Below, piece after piece: positions 1 to 9,580 of a stretch of DNA of 64,000 bases; positions within the stretch are counted from its first letter, which is position 1; the number at the start of each line of letters is the position of its first letter. Source of the DNA: Tetramitus jugosus (Eukaryota > Heterolobosea > Eutetramitea > Acrasida > Vahlkampfiidae); NCBI GenBank assembly GCA_937625935.1, contig OW569366.1:434001-498000 (forward strand), in the 5' to 3' direction. The notes under the pieces were generated by a model. That model was given only the letters and a program-made list of their open reading frames with translations, was not told where the DNA came from and ran no database searches. Made by a program: the position numbers and the translations under genes.

Positions 1-470
1 ACCGCATGGATCGGAATTCCATGTGGCTTCTGGATCGCAAAGAAACTAAAGTGAACCAAATCGGCACCTGGTTTCAAATTCGGCAACAACCGAATAGAGT
101 CAAAGTGCAGCACTGGCTTCTCAACAATCATGTCCCGTGTGCTCAGAACATCCTGTGGACGTATAACGTAGCTCGGATCCACTTTTTGATCATTTATCAA
201 AATGTGTCCATTGTTCAACATGTCCAAACAGACTTGATCTGGCACTGAGAACTCGAAAGTGTAAGCAGAGAGGATATCCTTGTTTAACCAACGTTCTTTG
301 GCAAAGGTTTTTCGATTCTTGAGATATGGCTTGATAAAACGGAGGCCCGAGTGAATGACATAGTGTGCTCTGGGTAGCTTATGGTTTGGCAACAAAAGTT
401 GTGACTTGTTCATAAAGTGGTTCGCGCCCAATTGCATTTTATCAGTTTCGATTTTGTGATTCTCCTTCAT
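1..470 (-). CDS. RluA-family pseudouridine synthase (RPUSD2/Pus9/Rib2 type), N-terminal part
   Basis: The first 156 residues of a protein that runs off the left edge of the window. The ATG at 470 is preceded in frame by a TAA. The translated stretch resembles my memory of the N-terminal part of RPUSD2, Pus9 and Rib2: a segment with HSGLRFIKPYLKNRKTFAKE, an S4-like region with GHILINDQKV, an Asp-rich loop, then FFAIQKPHGIPIHA, which corresponds to the 'KP.GIPVHP' start of the catalytic domain. The catalytic Asp (RxD motif) would lie outside the window. Members of this family make pseudouridine in tRNA or mRNA; which RNA this one uses cannot be told from the fragment. It is transcribed toward the edge and starts 112 bp from the 3' end of the J-domain gene, same strand. 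Confidence 0.75.
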   Translation of the reverse strand, partial: MKENHKIETDKMQLGANHFMNKSQLLLPNHKLPRAHYVIHSGLRFIKPYLKNRKTFAKERWLNKDILSAYTFEFSVPDQVCLDMLNNGHILINDQKVDPSYVIRPQDVLSTRDMIVEKPVLHFDSIRLLPNLKPGADLVHFSFFAIQKPHGIPIHA

Positions 471-582
471 TTCGCGAAATTATGTTTGTTTGAAGGTGAA
501 AATGAAGTTCGCTTCAATGAAAGTTGGCGGAATAATTTATACAATGGGGTTTTGAATGGTTCAGGCGGTTGTGCTTGCGCGG

Positions 583-1347
583 TTAGTAAGATTTCATCTT
601 CTTTCTGTTTTCAAGAAATTCTTCTCTGTTTGTTGTCACTCTGGATGGTAACTTTGCGGGTTTCTTGTACGACAAGTAACCAGGGTTCTTCTCTGCGACA
701 ATGTCATCTGTTTTGTCACCAGTTTCCCTAAAGATAAACTTTTTGACATAGAACGCACACAGTGCAAATAATAGTACATGCCTCCAAAGAATTCCGTTGG
801 CCATCTTATACATTGTTTGCAAAACAATCGTTAGACATCAAAAAGATTAAGGTGGTGCTGATCACCTTCCAAAAATACATACCTTTTCTTTAATATTCTT
901 CATTTGAGAGCGAGGGTTACTATACTCTTCGTATTCAGGATTTTGATTACTTTTGTCAGAACCATCATTGTAATAGTAAGAAGTCTTGCTGGTGTTGTTA
1001 CTGTGGTTATTTTGATATTGTTGACTCCAGAATTGATCACTTCCGTGATACTTTCGATTATATTGAGCATTCCGAAATGCTTCAGATGAGTAGGAACTCG
1101 ATGAAGGAGTTGATGACGAAGAAAACATGGATCGGTCATAGTCATTTCTCTTGGATTCATCAAACAACACAGAGTACGCTTCTGATATCTTCTTAAACTC
1201 TGCTTCTGCAAGTTTCTTGTGATCCGTGTTGACTTCAAAATCTGGATGATGCTTCTTCACGAGATGAAGATAGGAACTTCGAATGGTCTTCCGACAGGCA
1301 GTCCGGGAGACGCCCAGAATTTCATAGTAGGTTTTAGTGGTGTTCAT
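583..1347 (-). CDS. J-domain (DnaJ/Hsp40) protein with C-terminal membrane segment, two exons
   Basis: CDS join(583..804, 883..1347), 228 residues. Exon 1 opens with MNTTKTYYEILGV and carries a J domain at residues 5 to 75 with the Hsp70-stimulating HPD at 34-36. A Ser/Asn/Tyr-rich linker follows. The 78-nt intron (805..882) has donor GTATGT, a CTAAC branch-site match and acceptor AG, and joins exon 2 in phase 0. Exon 2 begins MANGILWRHVLLFALCAFYV, one predicted membrane helix, followed by a basic tail. Without splicing exon 1 would end 13 codons after the donor. The architecture, an N-terminal J domain, linker and one C-terminal helix, resembles small organelle-anchored J proteins such as DNAJC4 and DNAJC30. 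The compartment is not shown by the sequence. An open frame extends upstream of 1347 but contains no ATG. Confidence 0.82.
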
Positions 1348-1501
1348 GTGATTGATATTGTGGTATGTTGTAGTTGGTTCAAGTCTATGTTCTGTTTTTT
1401 TCAGATGCTGAAACTGTTTTTGCTGAGCTATTATTCTATTATTGGGCCCTGTTCTGATTGGGTATGTCACACGTCATCACCGGTAAATTGTATCTACAAC
1501 T

Positions 1502-2866
1502 TCATGTTTTATTCGGTCCTTTGAAGTTGACTTTTGGAGAATATCCCAATAATTGGGCAACATAGTTGGCAATTGCCAGTGAGCTTGTGAGACCAGGAGA
1601 TTCGATGCCAATCAAGTTGATGAATCCAGGAAACCCATGACCGCTTTCTTCTTGGATTATAAAGTCCCTGAAGTTTGTATCTCCATCAGGGTTCAGTTTA
1701 GGTCTCATACCAGAGTAATCGGGTTGTAAATCTGCCAATTGAACATTGCGAAGATACTTGCTGACACTCGAATGAAAATTAGTAGCCTTTTTTGTATCCA
1801 CTCTGTAGTCAAACACTTCTTCCCTTCGAAATAGTTCATCACTCTGATTGTTGAGTTCCCAATCTGAGAATGCTGGTTTCTCAAACAAAGAGTCTGGTCC
1901 AAATTTGATCTTATTATTCATGTCGAGTGTTGCATGAACACCTAGTCCGATAAGACCTTTTTCTGGCACTGGGTATATTAATCGGTTTATCGAGCACTTG
2001 CCAGACGTAGATGGAGTGTACTTGAAATATTGACCCTTATAGTAGTACATGCGATAGTTTTCAGGAAAACGACCACACGTTGATTGGTTCTTCCAAAGCA
2101 TTCTTGCTACATGTTCACTGTATAAGCCAGCAGAATTGATAACTATCGGAGTGTCAACTACCGAGCTGTCTGATAAATAGAGCCGATATCCACTCTCTAT
2201 GCGCTCTATCTCTAGGACCTTGGTTCTTAGTTGTATCATTCCCCTAGAGCTATCCTTTTCAATATCAGCTCTCAGTGCATCCATCAATTCATGAGAATCG
2301 ATAATTCCAGTGTTTGGAGAACACAGAGCAATGTTAGCTTTCAAAAACGGTTCTTCCTTCTCCATTTGTTCCTTACTTACGAAATACAAGGAACTAGTCT
2401 TCTCACCCAACCGATCAACCTCCTTCTTTTTCATGTTCCACAAGTATTCTTCATCGCTTAGCGAGTTGGGACTCTTTTCATTGACTGATGTGCTAGATCT
2501 ATCCACACTATTGCCGATAATCCATTTGCCGATTCTCTTTGTTCGAATACCTCGTTCCGAACAATAACGATACAACAGCTCATTGCCAGTGAAGCACAGA
2601 TTGGTCTTGAGGGAGTCCTTCGGGTAGTATATTCCAGCATGAATGACCTCACTATTACGACTGGATGTTTCTTCGCCAATGAAGTGATTCTTTTCAAGGA
2701 GAAGCGTGTCAACTTCAAAATTTTTGACATTTCGGGATTTTGTAAAGGTATCAAAGGAAAGTGGTTTTTGAGCAGAAAGGCGGGCAGCTATCGCTAAACC
2801 AACAACCCCACCTCCCACAACCACATGTCCGACAGAAATGTGATTGACTGGAGCCTTGATGATCAT
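1502..2866 (-). CDS. FAD-dependent oxidoreductase, L-2-hydroxyglutarate dehydrogenase family
   Basis: A 454-residue intronless ORF. The FAD-binding Rossmann start HVVVGGGVVGLAIAARLS (GxGxxG at 18-23) opens the protein directly, with no long presequence. Family signposts follow: an acidic residue ending the second strand (LLLEK), the segment SSRNSEVIHAGIYYP typical of L2HGDH/LhgO (COG0579), TGIIDSHELMDAL, and a C-terminal FAD-contact region GFINLIGIESPGLTSSLAIA. The family oxidises L-2-hydroxyglutarate to 2-oxoglutarate with FAD, usually in mitochondria. The substrate here is inferred from family membership only. A related FAD oxidoreductase of the same fold with a different substrate is the main alternative. 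Confidence 0.85.
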   Translation of the reverse strand: MIIKAPVNHISVGHVVVGGGVVGLAIAARLSAQKPLSFDTFTKSRNVKNFEVDTLLLEKNHFIGEETSSRNSEVIHAGIYYPKDSLKTNLCFTGNELLYRYCSERGIRTKRIGKWIIGNSVDRSSTSVNEKSPNSLSDEEYLWNMKKKEVDRLGEKTSSLYFVSKEQMEKEEPFLKANIALCSPNTGIIDSHELMDALRADIEKDSSRGMIQLRTKVLEIERIESGYRLYLSDSSVVDTPIVINSAGLYSEHVARMLWKNQSTCGRFPENYRMYYYKGQYFKYTPSTSGKCSINRLIYPVPEKGLIGLGVHATLDMNNKIKFGPDSLFEKPAFSDWELNNQSDELFRREEVFDYRVDTKKATNFHSSVSKYLRNVQLADLQPDYSGMRPKLNPDGDTNFRDFIIQEESGHGFPGFINLIGIESPGLTSSLAIANYVAQLLGYSPKVNFKGPNKT

Positions 2867-2903
2867 GATGATAGTTTGTTGGTTTTTTTTCGTCGAAAGA
2901 GGT

Positions 2904-4049
2904 TTATTTGAGAGAATAAGCTGGTTGTTTCATATCATGAAACACCATAATTTTGGTCAGGGCTTTCTTCATTCTGTTTTCAAGCTCCGAGTTTTCATAG
3001 GAGGCAATGGGAGATATCTTTGGGTCGACCATGTCTAAAATGTTGTTGTTGAGATCTGGTAACAAAGTCAACGTTGACGGAGTAAAACAATCCTTCAAGT
3101 ACATGAAGAATCCACACACCATTTCGCTAAAGGAGATTTGAAACGCGGAAGTTCCTTCTTGAGCTTCTGATTTTTTCTTGAGTAGTCTGTTGAAGACGAG
3201 TCCTGTATGCTCTTTTGTGGGAATACAATAGTTAACTTCGATCATTTGGTCAGAAGAGTTGTTCACTCTTATGGTTGTACTTGATACATGAGAGTTGATC
3301 TCATCTATCAATCTTAAAACGGTGAGCTTACATGAATTGATATCCATTGTTAATGTGAAATTGTCTTTGAAAATCTCATGCAAAATGATCTCAAAGTACT
3401 CCATGAAGAAGAAGTAGCACCGAAAACCAATCTTGAATTGCATAAATGTTGGTTGCTCCACTGTGACGCCTTTCTTGCTTGTAACAGAGGATTGAAGCAC
3501 AGTAGCATCGCAGTTGGCTTTACTAATGCTTTCGATCCATGTTTCAGTAACAGAATCACTATCAAGTGTCTTGTTGCTCAATACAAGCGTCTTGAACACA
3601 TGAACAATAATAGTTTGAGGAAAATCATGACACAATAGAGTAGTCAACTGAAAAAATTCTTCACAACTCATCTTTTGGTCATCTGAAATCTTGGTGTACA
3701 TTTGGTCCATTAGCTCGATGAAGCTCAGGCGATTTCTGGGTGTCGACTGAACATAACTGTAGGGCTTGTGAATGACATGAGTTCCATTACTGACACTCTT
3801 AAAGCTTAATGTTGAAACAACCATCAATTTCAAGTTCTTTCACAAGGTCAAACAACAACAAGGATGTACTTACTAATTGTACACTGATTGGAGGGCATGT
3901 TCGGGACGAGACTCCAACAATTGACAAGAGAGATCTTGAAGATAGAATGAAATGTTGAATCGATGAAGGTACTCTTCCGGAGATAGTTCAAGAAGTTGGT
4001 CATCATTCACACGTTCATGTGGCTGACGTTTCACTGTAAACTTGCTCAT
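2904..4049 (-). CDS. CSTPP1 (C11orf49)-like tubulin polyglutamylase complex regulator, two exons
   Basis: CDS join(2904..3804, 3874..4049), 358 residues. Exon 1 starts MSKFTVKRQ and contains EEYLHRFNISFYLQDLSCQL, an RIIa/dimerisation-like helix pair. The 69-nt intron (3805..3873, donor GTAAGT, acceptor TTAAG) splits a Tyr codon. Joining it restores VYNYFKSVSNGTHVIHKPYS, which I match from memory to the conserved core of human CSTPP1. The following SYVQSTPRNRLSFIELM and LLCHDFPQ segments fit the same family. CSTPP1 proteins sit at centriolar satellites and cilia and regulate the TPGC polyglutamylase. The gene suggests that the organism builds basal bodies and axonemes. An open frame upstream of 4049 is rejected because the RIIa-like helix starts soon after this ATG. 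It is divergent from the P-type ATPase gene. Confidence 0.8.
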
Positions 4050-4388
4050 TTTTAGCGCACTATATTTATGCGAATCTCCGAGGAAGAAAACTACTTCAAA
4101 TAGTGTTGCGGCCAATGTCGCTTTCTTGGTCAGGTCGACAACCGAAACAGAAGCAATCGCGTGTTGGTTGCCTTCCAAGTTCCTTGCCTGAGTAAAAATA
4201 ATTCGCAGGATATGCGAATCGGAAAACGTGTACGCCTATAAATTCTCGAGGACAATCCCCTGCTTTGTGAAAACTTTAACCAAGCAAGACCCCAGGTCAA
4301 TAACCCCCTATCTGTTCTAAGTACCATACTACCATTATTATTGTTACTCCAAAGGTAAAATAATAAGAAAGAGAGCGAACTACTGTTG
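4050..4388. other. Divergent intergenic region
   Basis: This 339-bp spacer separates two divergently transcribed genes and must hold both promoters. It contains an antisense open frame around 4130 to 4327 that resembles no protein I know and is probably chance. I see no RNA gene or repeat. The last 60 bp are A/T-rich, as expected just upstream of the ATPase start. Confidence 0.5.
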
Positions 4389-7300
4389 ATGAATACAACC
4401 TTTAATCAAGAATGCACGAAAGACAACCAACCTGAAACTAACGGAAGAGGTGGTGCAGTGTTGGAAGCGGATCACATCGTCATGACAATCAATGACTTTG
4501 ATCCAACAACCACAACCAACACTACTACTACTATTCTCTCTGAGAAAGAACAAGAAAAACAACAACCTCAACAACAGCAGCTGCAGAGACATGCCTCTCA
4601 GCCTCACATGAGCGCTGCAAGCACTGCTAGTGCATCGACTTCCCCAACCGATCACCACAAGGCAGATGATTTGAATTTTAGTGCTTCTGTTGATGATCAA
4701 CAGAGCATCAAAGACGGAGAGTGGCACTATGCTACAATGGAGCAAGTAAGCCAACACTTGTCAAGTGATATCAAGATGGGTCTCACTGCGGAGCAAGTCA
4801 CTAGAAGATTAGCTACCAATGGCAAGAATGTGATTGATTCTGGTCGATCATGGATTCCACTGTGGGTTAGACTATTGTGGAGTCACACTGTCAATATTAT
4901 GAACGGCGTGTTGTTGATTGCAGCCATTTTGAGTGGTGTGGTCAAGGATTGGGCCGATATGGGTGTCATTATCTTTGTGATTGTAGGCAATATTGCGATT
5001 GGTTTCTTCCAAGAGTTCAAATCCGAGACAACCATGAACAAACTGAAGAAATTGACTTCTCCAGTTTGTCGTGTACTGAGAGATGGAAAGAAGATTCAAG
5101 TGCCGTCCAGTGATATCGTCACTGGAGACGTTGTTCTTCTCAAGGAAGGAGATCAAATCCCTGCTGATTTAAGATTGTTTCATTCAGTTAATCTCGAATG
5201 TAATGAGATTTTGTTGACTGGTGAACCAATTCCCATCAGTAAGTCGATCAATTCCCTTCCAAGAAAGATTAAGAAGAGAGTGTCCATGATGTCTCTTCAT
5301 CAACCAACCAGTGATGCATCCGCCACTGGAAACGCTGATCAACCGCAGATTTATCCAGCTGATTTGTCAAAGAAAACTGTGCCCGTTGGTGATCGAGTCA
5401 ACTGCGCTTTCATGAGCACAACCGTCACTAAAGGCAAGGGCTCTGGTATCGTTGTTGAGACAGGTACAAACACTGAGATTGGTAAGATTGCAAAGAGTTT
5501 GAGCAAGACCAAGGAGAAGGCTACTCCGTTGCAGAGAAGAATGTCCTTGATGGGTATTGTCCTCATGATTGTTGCTGTCCTTTCCCTTGTTATTGTTATT
5601 GTCGCTATCTACTTGCACAAGGGAAGGAAGGCTCTATTCCCTGATGCGTTAATCACTGGTGTCTGCATTGCTGTTGCTATCATTCCCGAGTCATTGGTTG
5701 CTGTGGTAACACTTGCAATGAGTATCGGTGTGAGATCCATGGTCAAACAGAATGCTATTGTGAGAAAATTGGCTGCATTGGAAACCTTGGGAGGTATCAC
5801 TGATATTTGCAGTGATAAGACTGGTACATTGACTGAAGGTAAGATGACAGCTACAACCTTGTGGCTATCTGATAATCAATCCTATCATGTTCAGACCAAG
5901 AGAGAACCTACATTGATCGAGGGTAGAATTGTTAAATTAACTGCTACCAACACGACTGGTGTGGTTGACAATGCCAAAGCTGTTGCATCCCAGGAGGGTA
6001 CTGAGAATGATGTCAATCGTGAAAACATGCCTCAAAATCTTAGAATGTTGCTCACTATTGCATCTCTCTGTAACTCATCCAGTATTTCCATCAAGGAGCC
6101 AGCTGAAGAAGATTTGAAGGAACAAAAGAAGAAAAAGAAGAAGAATGAGAACTCTGACAACGTCAAGGATGGAGAACTCGCCTACGTTGGAGATCCAACT
6201 GAAATTGCATTGAACATTCTCTCTGTGATCTCAAACATGTCCAAGAAAGAATTGGAAGGCAATGTCTATGGATCTCTTGTCCAAGAATTTCCATTCGATT
6301 CCACTATCAAGAGAATGAGTGTCAAGTATGCCACCATGGACAGAAGAGAGACCCACATTTTCACAAAGGGTGCACCTGATGGAGTTTTACCACTCTGTTC
6401 CAATATTCTCAAGGTTAACTCTGATGGCAAATGGGAATCTGTTCCATTGATCAACCAGGACGAAATGGACATTAGAGACATGAATGAAAGTATTGGTAAG
6501 AGAGGTTTGAGAGTTCTAGCTATTGCCTATCGTGCTGTTGTGAATGAGCATGACAATGTCATTTCATTGACAGCAGAAGAGAAGAGAGAGGACATTGAAA
6601 AGGATTTGACCTTTGTTGGATTGATCGGTATTGAAGATCCATATCGTCAAGAAGTTCCAAACTCTATCAAGATTTGTGATGAAGCAGGCATTGTTGTTCA
6701 CATGTTGACAGGTGATCACTATGTTACTGCGAGAGCCATTGCTCAACAAGTTGGTATTTTGAAGCCTGAGAACTCGGATGTTCACAATGTGATGAAAGCA
6801 GCAGACTTTGATACTATGTCTGATCGAGAATTGGCCAAAATGAAACAGTTGCCGTTGGTTATTGCTAGATGCAGTCCCCAGAGCAAGGTGAAGATGATTA
6901 ATGCCCTCCATGCAAGAAAGCGATTAGTTGCAATGACTGGTGATGGCGTGAACGATGCACCTTCCATCAAAATCTCAGATATTGGTATTGCTATGGGTAA
7001 GGGTGGTTCTGATGTGACAAAGGAAGCTGCGGACATCATATTGACAGATGATAACTTTAACACTATCGTTGTTGCTGTGAAGGAAGGTAGAAGAATCTTT
7101 GCCAACATTAGAAAGTTTGTGGTTCATTTGCTCTCTGCAAACGTTGCTCAGTTCTTTGCCTTGTTGATTCCAGTTGTTGCTGGTTATGAAATGCCATTGA
7201 ATCCAACTCAAATTCTCTATGTGAACATGATTACTGGTACTCCTTGTGCTGTTGCTCTCAGTGTTGAGAAACCATCAAAGAAGATTATGAAGAAGAGTAC

Positions 7301-7844
7301 AAAGCAAAATCTGTTCAACTGGGAAACTATGAGTGATCTGATGTTCTATGGACTGTCCATGGCATTGATCATTTTGTTGAGTTACTTTGTGATGACTGAT
7401 TTGTGGTTGAAGAGAAACTTGAAGTCAGCCCAGGCGGTCTCCTTTACTTCCATCACCTTCATGCTCATGTTCCATTCCTACAATTGCCGTCATGCCAGAA
7501 GATCACTCTTCTTGGACCAAGTCTGGAGAAGTTATTTGTTGCACATCTCCGTTCTTGGCAGTATTGCTCTCCAATGTATTACACTTTATGTTCCTTGGGT
7601 GAACACTACAGTGTTTAACCATAGACCTCTAAAGGGTGATGAATGGGCCATTGTTATCATTGGTCTTGTTGTCTTCATGGTGATGGCCGAGCTTTACAAA
7701 CTCATCAAGAGAGGTTGTGTCAAGGCTATCAAGACTTGCTGGAGAAGCTTGAGAAAGCAGTCTGGAGTTGAGCACAGTATCGAACTGGAGGGTATCATCA
7801 TTCATGATCAAGCAATTGAGAGTGACAACGACAGCACACAATAA
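4389..7844 (+). CDS. P-type cation-transporting ATPase (type II)
   Basis: A 1151-residue membrane pump; the start is the ATG at 4389 (an in-frame TTG lies one codon upstream). After a disordered N-terminus rich in Gln, Asn and Thr come a cation-ATPase N-terminal domain (about 118-190), the A domain with TGEP at 277-280 where most relatives have TGES, the TM4 motif IPESL (P433, E434), the phosphorylation site DKTGTLT (D476), the hinge TGDGVNDAP and about ten membrane helices. All catalytic residues needed for the Post-Albers cycle appear present. The IPESL helix and overall order fit P2-type pumps for Na+/K+ or Ca2+; the fungal and protist ENA (P2D) group is my best guess. A Lys-rich insert, KEQKKKKKKNEN, lies in the nucleotide-binding domain. 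Confidence 0.9.
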   Translation: MNTTFNQECTKDNQPETNGRGGAVLEADHIVMTINDFDPTTTTNTTTTILSEKEQEKQQPQQQQLQRHASQPHMSAASTASASTSPTDHHKADDLNFSASVDDQQSIKDGEWHYATMEQVSQHLSSDIKMGLTAEQVTRRLATNGKNVIDSGRSWIPLWVRLLWSHTVNIMNGVLLIAAILSGVVKDWADMGVIIFVIVGNIAIGFFQEFKSETTMNKLKKLTSPVCRVLRDGKKIQVPSSDIVTGDVVLLKEGDQIPADLRLFHSVNLECNEILLTGEPIPISKSINSLPRKIKKRVSMMSLHQPTSDASATGNADQPQIYPADLSKKTVPVGDRVNCAFMSTTVTKGKGSGIVVETGTNTEIGKIAKSLSKTKEKATPLQRRMSLMGIVLMIVAVLSLVIVIVAIYLHKGRKALFPDALITGVCIAVAIIPESLVAVVTLAMSIGVRSMVKQNAIVRKLAALETLGGITDICSDKTGTLTEGKMTATTLWLSDNQSYHVQTKREPTLIEGRIVKLTATNTTGVVDNAKAVASQEGTENDVNRENMPQNLRMLLTIASLCNSSSISIKEPAEEDLKEQKKKKKKNENSDNVKDGELAYVGDPTEIALNILSVISNMSKKELEGNVYGSLVQEFPFDSTIKRMSVKYATMDRRETHIFTKGAPDGVLPLCSNILKVNSDGKWESVPLINQDEMDIRDMNESIGKRGLRVLAIAYRAVVNEHDNVISLTAEEKREDIEKDLTFVGLIGIEDPYRQEVPNSIKICDEAGIVVHMLTGDHYVTARAIAQQVGILKPENSDVHNVMKAADFDTMSDRELAKMKQLPLVIARCSPQSKVKMINALHARKRLVAMTGDGVNDAPSIKISDIGIAMGKGGSDVTKEAADIILTDDNFNTIVVAVKEGRRIFANIRKFVVHLLSANVAQFFALLIPVVAGYEMPLNPTQILYVNMITGTPCAVALSVEKPSKKIMKKSTKQNLFNWETMSDLMFYGLSMALIILLSYFVMTDLWLKRNLKSAQAVSFTSITFMLMFHSYNCRHARRSLFLDQVWRSYLLHISVLGSIALQCITLYVPWVNTTVFNHRPLKGDEWAIVIIGLVVFMVMAELYKLIKRGCVKAIKTCWRSLRKQSGVEHSIELEGIIIHDQAIESDNDSTQ

Positions 7845-7905
7845 TAACTTGGGAATATTAATTTGATTTAGATAATAAATAAAAATTGTACAGCATCATC
7901 TACTT

Positions 7906-9135
7906 CTAAATGAACACTACAATGACGCACAGCAATAGCGATGCAGCAACAGATATCCATGCCGCTCTTCTCGTTTTCCGTATCGATATCTTGGAGGATG
8001 ATGCGGAGACATACGAGTACAGCACACCACCCATCAAGCCAATCGCAACACTTGCCCAACCGAACCGTGATGGATACTGCGAGAACAGAAACATACCAAA
8101 CACAGCCAAAGGTATCTTGTTTAACGAACCGACCATGGAATACGTTGTGCACGAATTGTTCTTGATACAGAACGTGACAACAAATGGCATAAACCCACCG
8201 AGTAGTAACAGCGATAGCAATGACAAGCATCCAGTCCATGAATGAAACAGTGGTGCGGATCGTTCATTGTACCATCGCTCCACCCTGTATTCACCATTGA
8301 TGATAATCACAACCAACAAAATGGGAATAGAAACCAGACTAGAGTACAATGAGGGACCCACCTTACCCAAGTGCTCCAACCTCCGATCTTGCAACAAATA
8401 CTTGTTGTACAGCAGATACAAGCTCGAAAATACAATGTTAATCATTGTAAACAATAGACCCATGGGTGTAAACACAAAATTCTCAATCGCAGCCAACAAA
8501 CTACCAATAGTCATGATCAAAAAACTCGTGTAAACCTCTACAGAGTAGTGAGCTTGTTGAGTCCACGACAATGACAATGAGTCATTGCCTCCTCCTGATG
8601 ATGAGAGAGCTAAAAGTCTTGGCAAGACAAAGCTCTCTCCCAAGCAAGTGAGCACCGTGCTAAGATTTTTGAGAGAATTGAACAGAGGAACAGACACTTT
8701 ACTGAACGCGAACAGAGAAGACTGTAGCATGACCACATTGGCCAGCGCGAGCGGCAAAAATCTTTTTGCGACGCGCCAATTCAATGGAGGGAAAAAACCA
8801 CTGGCACTACAGTACTTGAAAGCGATGGTACAGAGGATACCTGTGCTCAGTTGCAAAAACAAAATCAAAGAAATGGCTTGATCCATACCATAGCTATAAA
8901 CAATGGCCTTGTTCAATAGTGTGAGAGAAATGGAGCATGTGGAGTAAGCCAAGAGTGAAGAGAGTGAATAGAGTTGGGATCGATTGTTGTTGTTGGTATT
9001 GGTAGTGTAGGATAATGGCGCTCCATTGATCGTTGTGGTAGCAGATGTTGTGATTGATGGAATGAGTGATGACGTTCGAAGCAAGGGTATTGTGGAGCTG
9101 CTTGGAATGTGAATTACGGCATCCCTTGCCGCCAT
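7906..9135 (-). CDS. Nucleotide-sugar transporter, SLC35/VRG4 (GDP-mannose transporter) type
   Basis: About 409 residues from the ATG at 9135 (A-rich context). A second in-frame ATG at 9192 is possible. The frame stays open upstream to 9303, but that part is antisense to a 5S rRNA gene and should not be counted as protein. Roughly ten hydrophobic helices follow a Ser/Thr/Asn-rich cytosolic N-terminus. Useful signposts are LLNKAIVYSYG in helix 1-2, FNSLKNLSTVLTCLGE in the middle, and GSLNKIPLAVFGMFLF, which corresponds to the GALNK substrate motif of GDP-mannose transporters. The product likely sits in Golgi membrane and imports a sugar nucleotide in exchange for the nucleoside monophosphate. 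The sugar is not proven. The 3' end faces the ATPase gene across 61 bp, where AATAAA-like signals occur. Confidence 0.8.
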   Translation of the reverse strand: MAARDAVIHIPSSSTIPLLRTSSLIPSITTSATTTINGAPLSYTTNTNNNNRSQLYSLSSLLAYSTCSISLTLLNKAIVYSYGMDQAISLILFLQLSTGILCTIAFKYCSASGFFPPLNWRVAKRFLPLALANVVMLQSSLFAFSKVSVPLFNSLKNLSTVLTCLGESFVLPRLLALSSSGGGNDSLSLSWTQQAHYSVEVYTSFLIMTIGSLLAAIENFVFTPMGLLFTMINIVFSSLYLLYNKYLLQDRRLEHLGKVGPSLYSSLVSIPILLVVIIINGEYRVERWYNERSAPLFHSWTGCLSLLSLLLLGGFMPFVVTFCIKNNSCTTYSMVGSLNKIPLAVFGMFLFSQYPSRFGWASVAIGLMGGVLYSYVSASSSKISIRKTRRAAWISVAASLLLCVIVVFI

Positions 9136-9221
9136 TTTTCTTCGCTTGTTTTTTGTTTCTGATGAATTTTCCGATTCTCGCGATTCTAGCATCCATTCAA
9201 AAAGAAATGCGCAGAAGTGGG

Positions 9222-9228
9222 TCCAATT
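9222..9228 (+). promoter_or_regulatory. Candidate upstream element of 5S gene 1 (TCCAATT)
   Basis: The heptamer TCCAATT begins 19 bases before the 5S start. The second 5S copy has the same heptamer at exactly the same distance, although the rest of the upstream flank differs. This position could serve Pol III start-site choice. It is an inference from two copies only. Confidence 0.35.
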
Positions 9229-9240
9229 TGGGTTCCAGAT

Positions 9241-9361
9241 GTCTACGTTCATACAATGGTGGAACCACCTCTTCCCATTTCGAATAGAGAAGTTAAGCAC
9301 CATCTGGCTGAGTTAGTATTGAGATAGGAGACTACTCGAGAACCCTCAGTAATGTAGGCTT
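9241..9361 (+). rRNA. 5S ribosomal RNA, copy 1
   Basis: The 121-nt sequence begins GTCTACG and ends GTAGGCTT, the conserved complementary ends of helix I of eukaryotic 5S rRNA. Between them lie the loop and internal promoter landmarks: GAAGTTAAGC (box A region) and GAGATAGGAGACTAC (intermediate element and box C). A run of four T at 9360 to 9363 provides a Pol III terminator. It is identical in all 121 positions to the copy at 17572. The gene stands alone between protein genes, not in an rDNA or 5S array. The upstream part of the transporter frame on the other strand overlaps it and is an artefact. Confidence 0.95.
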
Positions 9362-9580
9362 TTGAGTTTTGTGTTCGTTTTGTATGGACTATGATTCAAA
9401 TTAGCTCTGACCTTTGTTGGGAGGCCTGGTCAAGTATTATTGAATTTTGTGATACTCGAGCATGGCCTCAATTAAGTTGTAAAAGAAGGATAAATTCTTG
9501 CTTCTCTAGAGCTCCTCGTATCCTTGAATGTGATAGGATTCTACTCATACCCAACACATCACCTTTGGCTCTATGAGCAT

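Noticed and set aside
6-248. Plus-strand frame of 80 codons at the left edge
   Set aside because: It is antisense to the pseudouridine synthase fragment, which has clear family motifs.
1370-1385. GGTTCAAGTCT, a match to a Pol III B-box, possible tRNA
   Set aside because: No matching A-box at the right distance and no cloverleaf arms around it.
7910-8245. Plus-strand frame opposite the transporter 3' end
   Set aside because: Shadow of the transporter coding sequence on the other strand.
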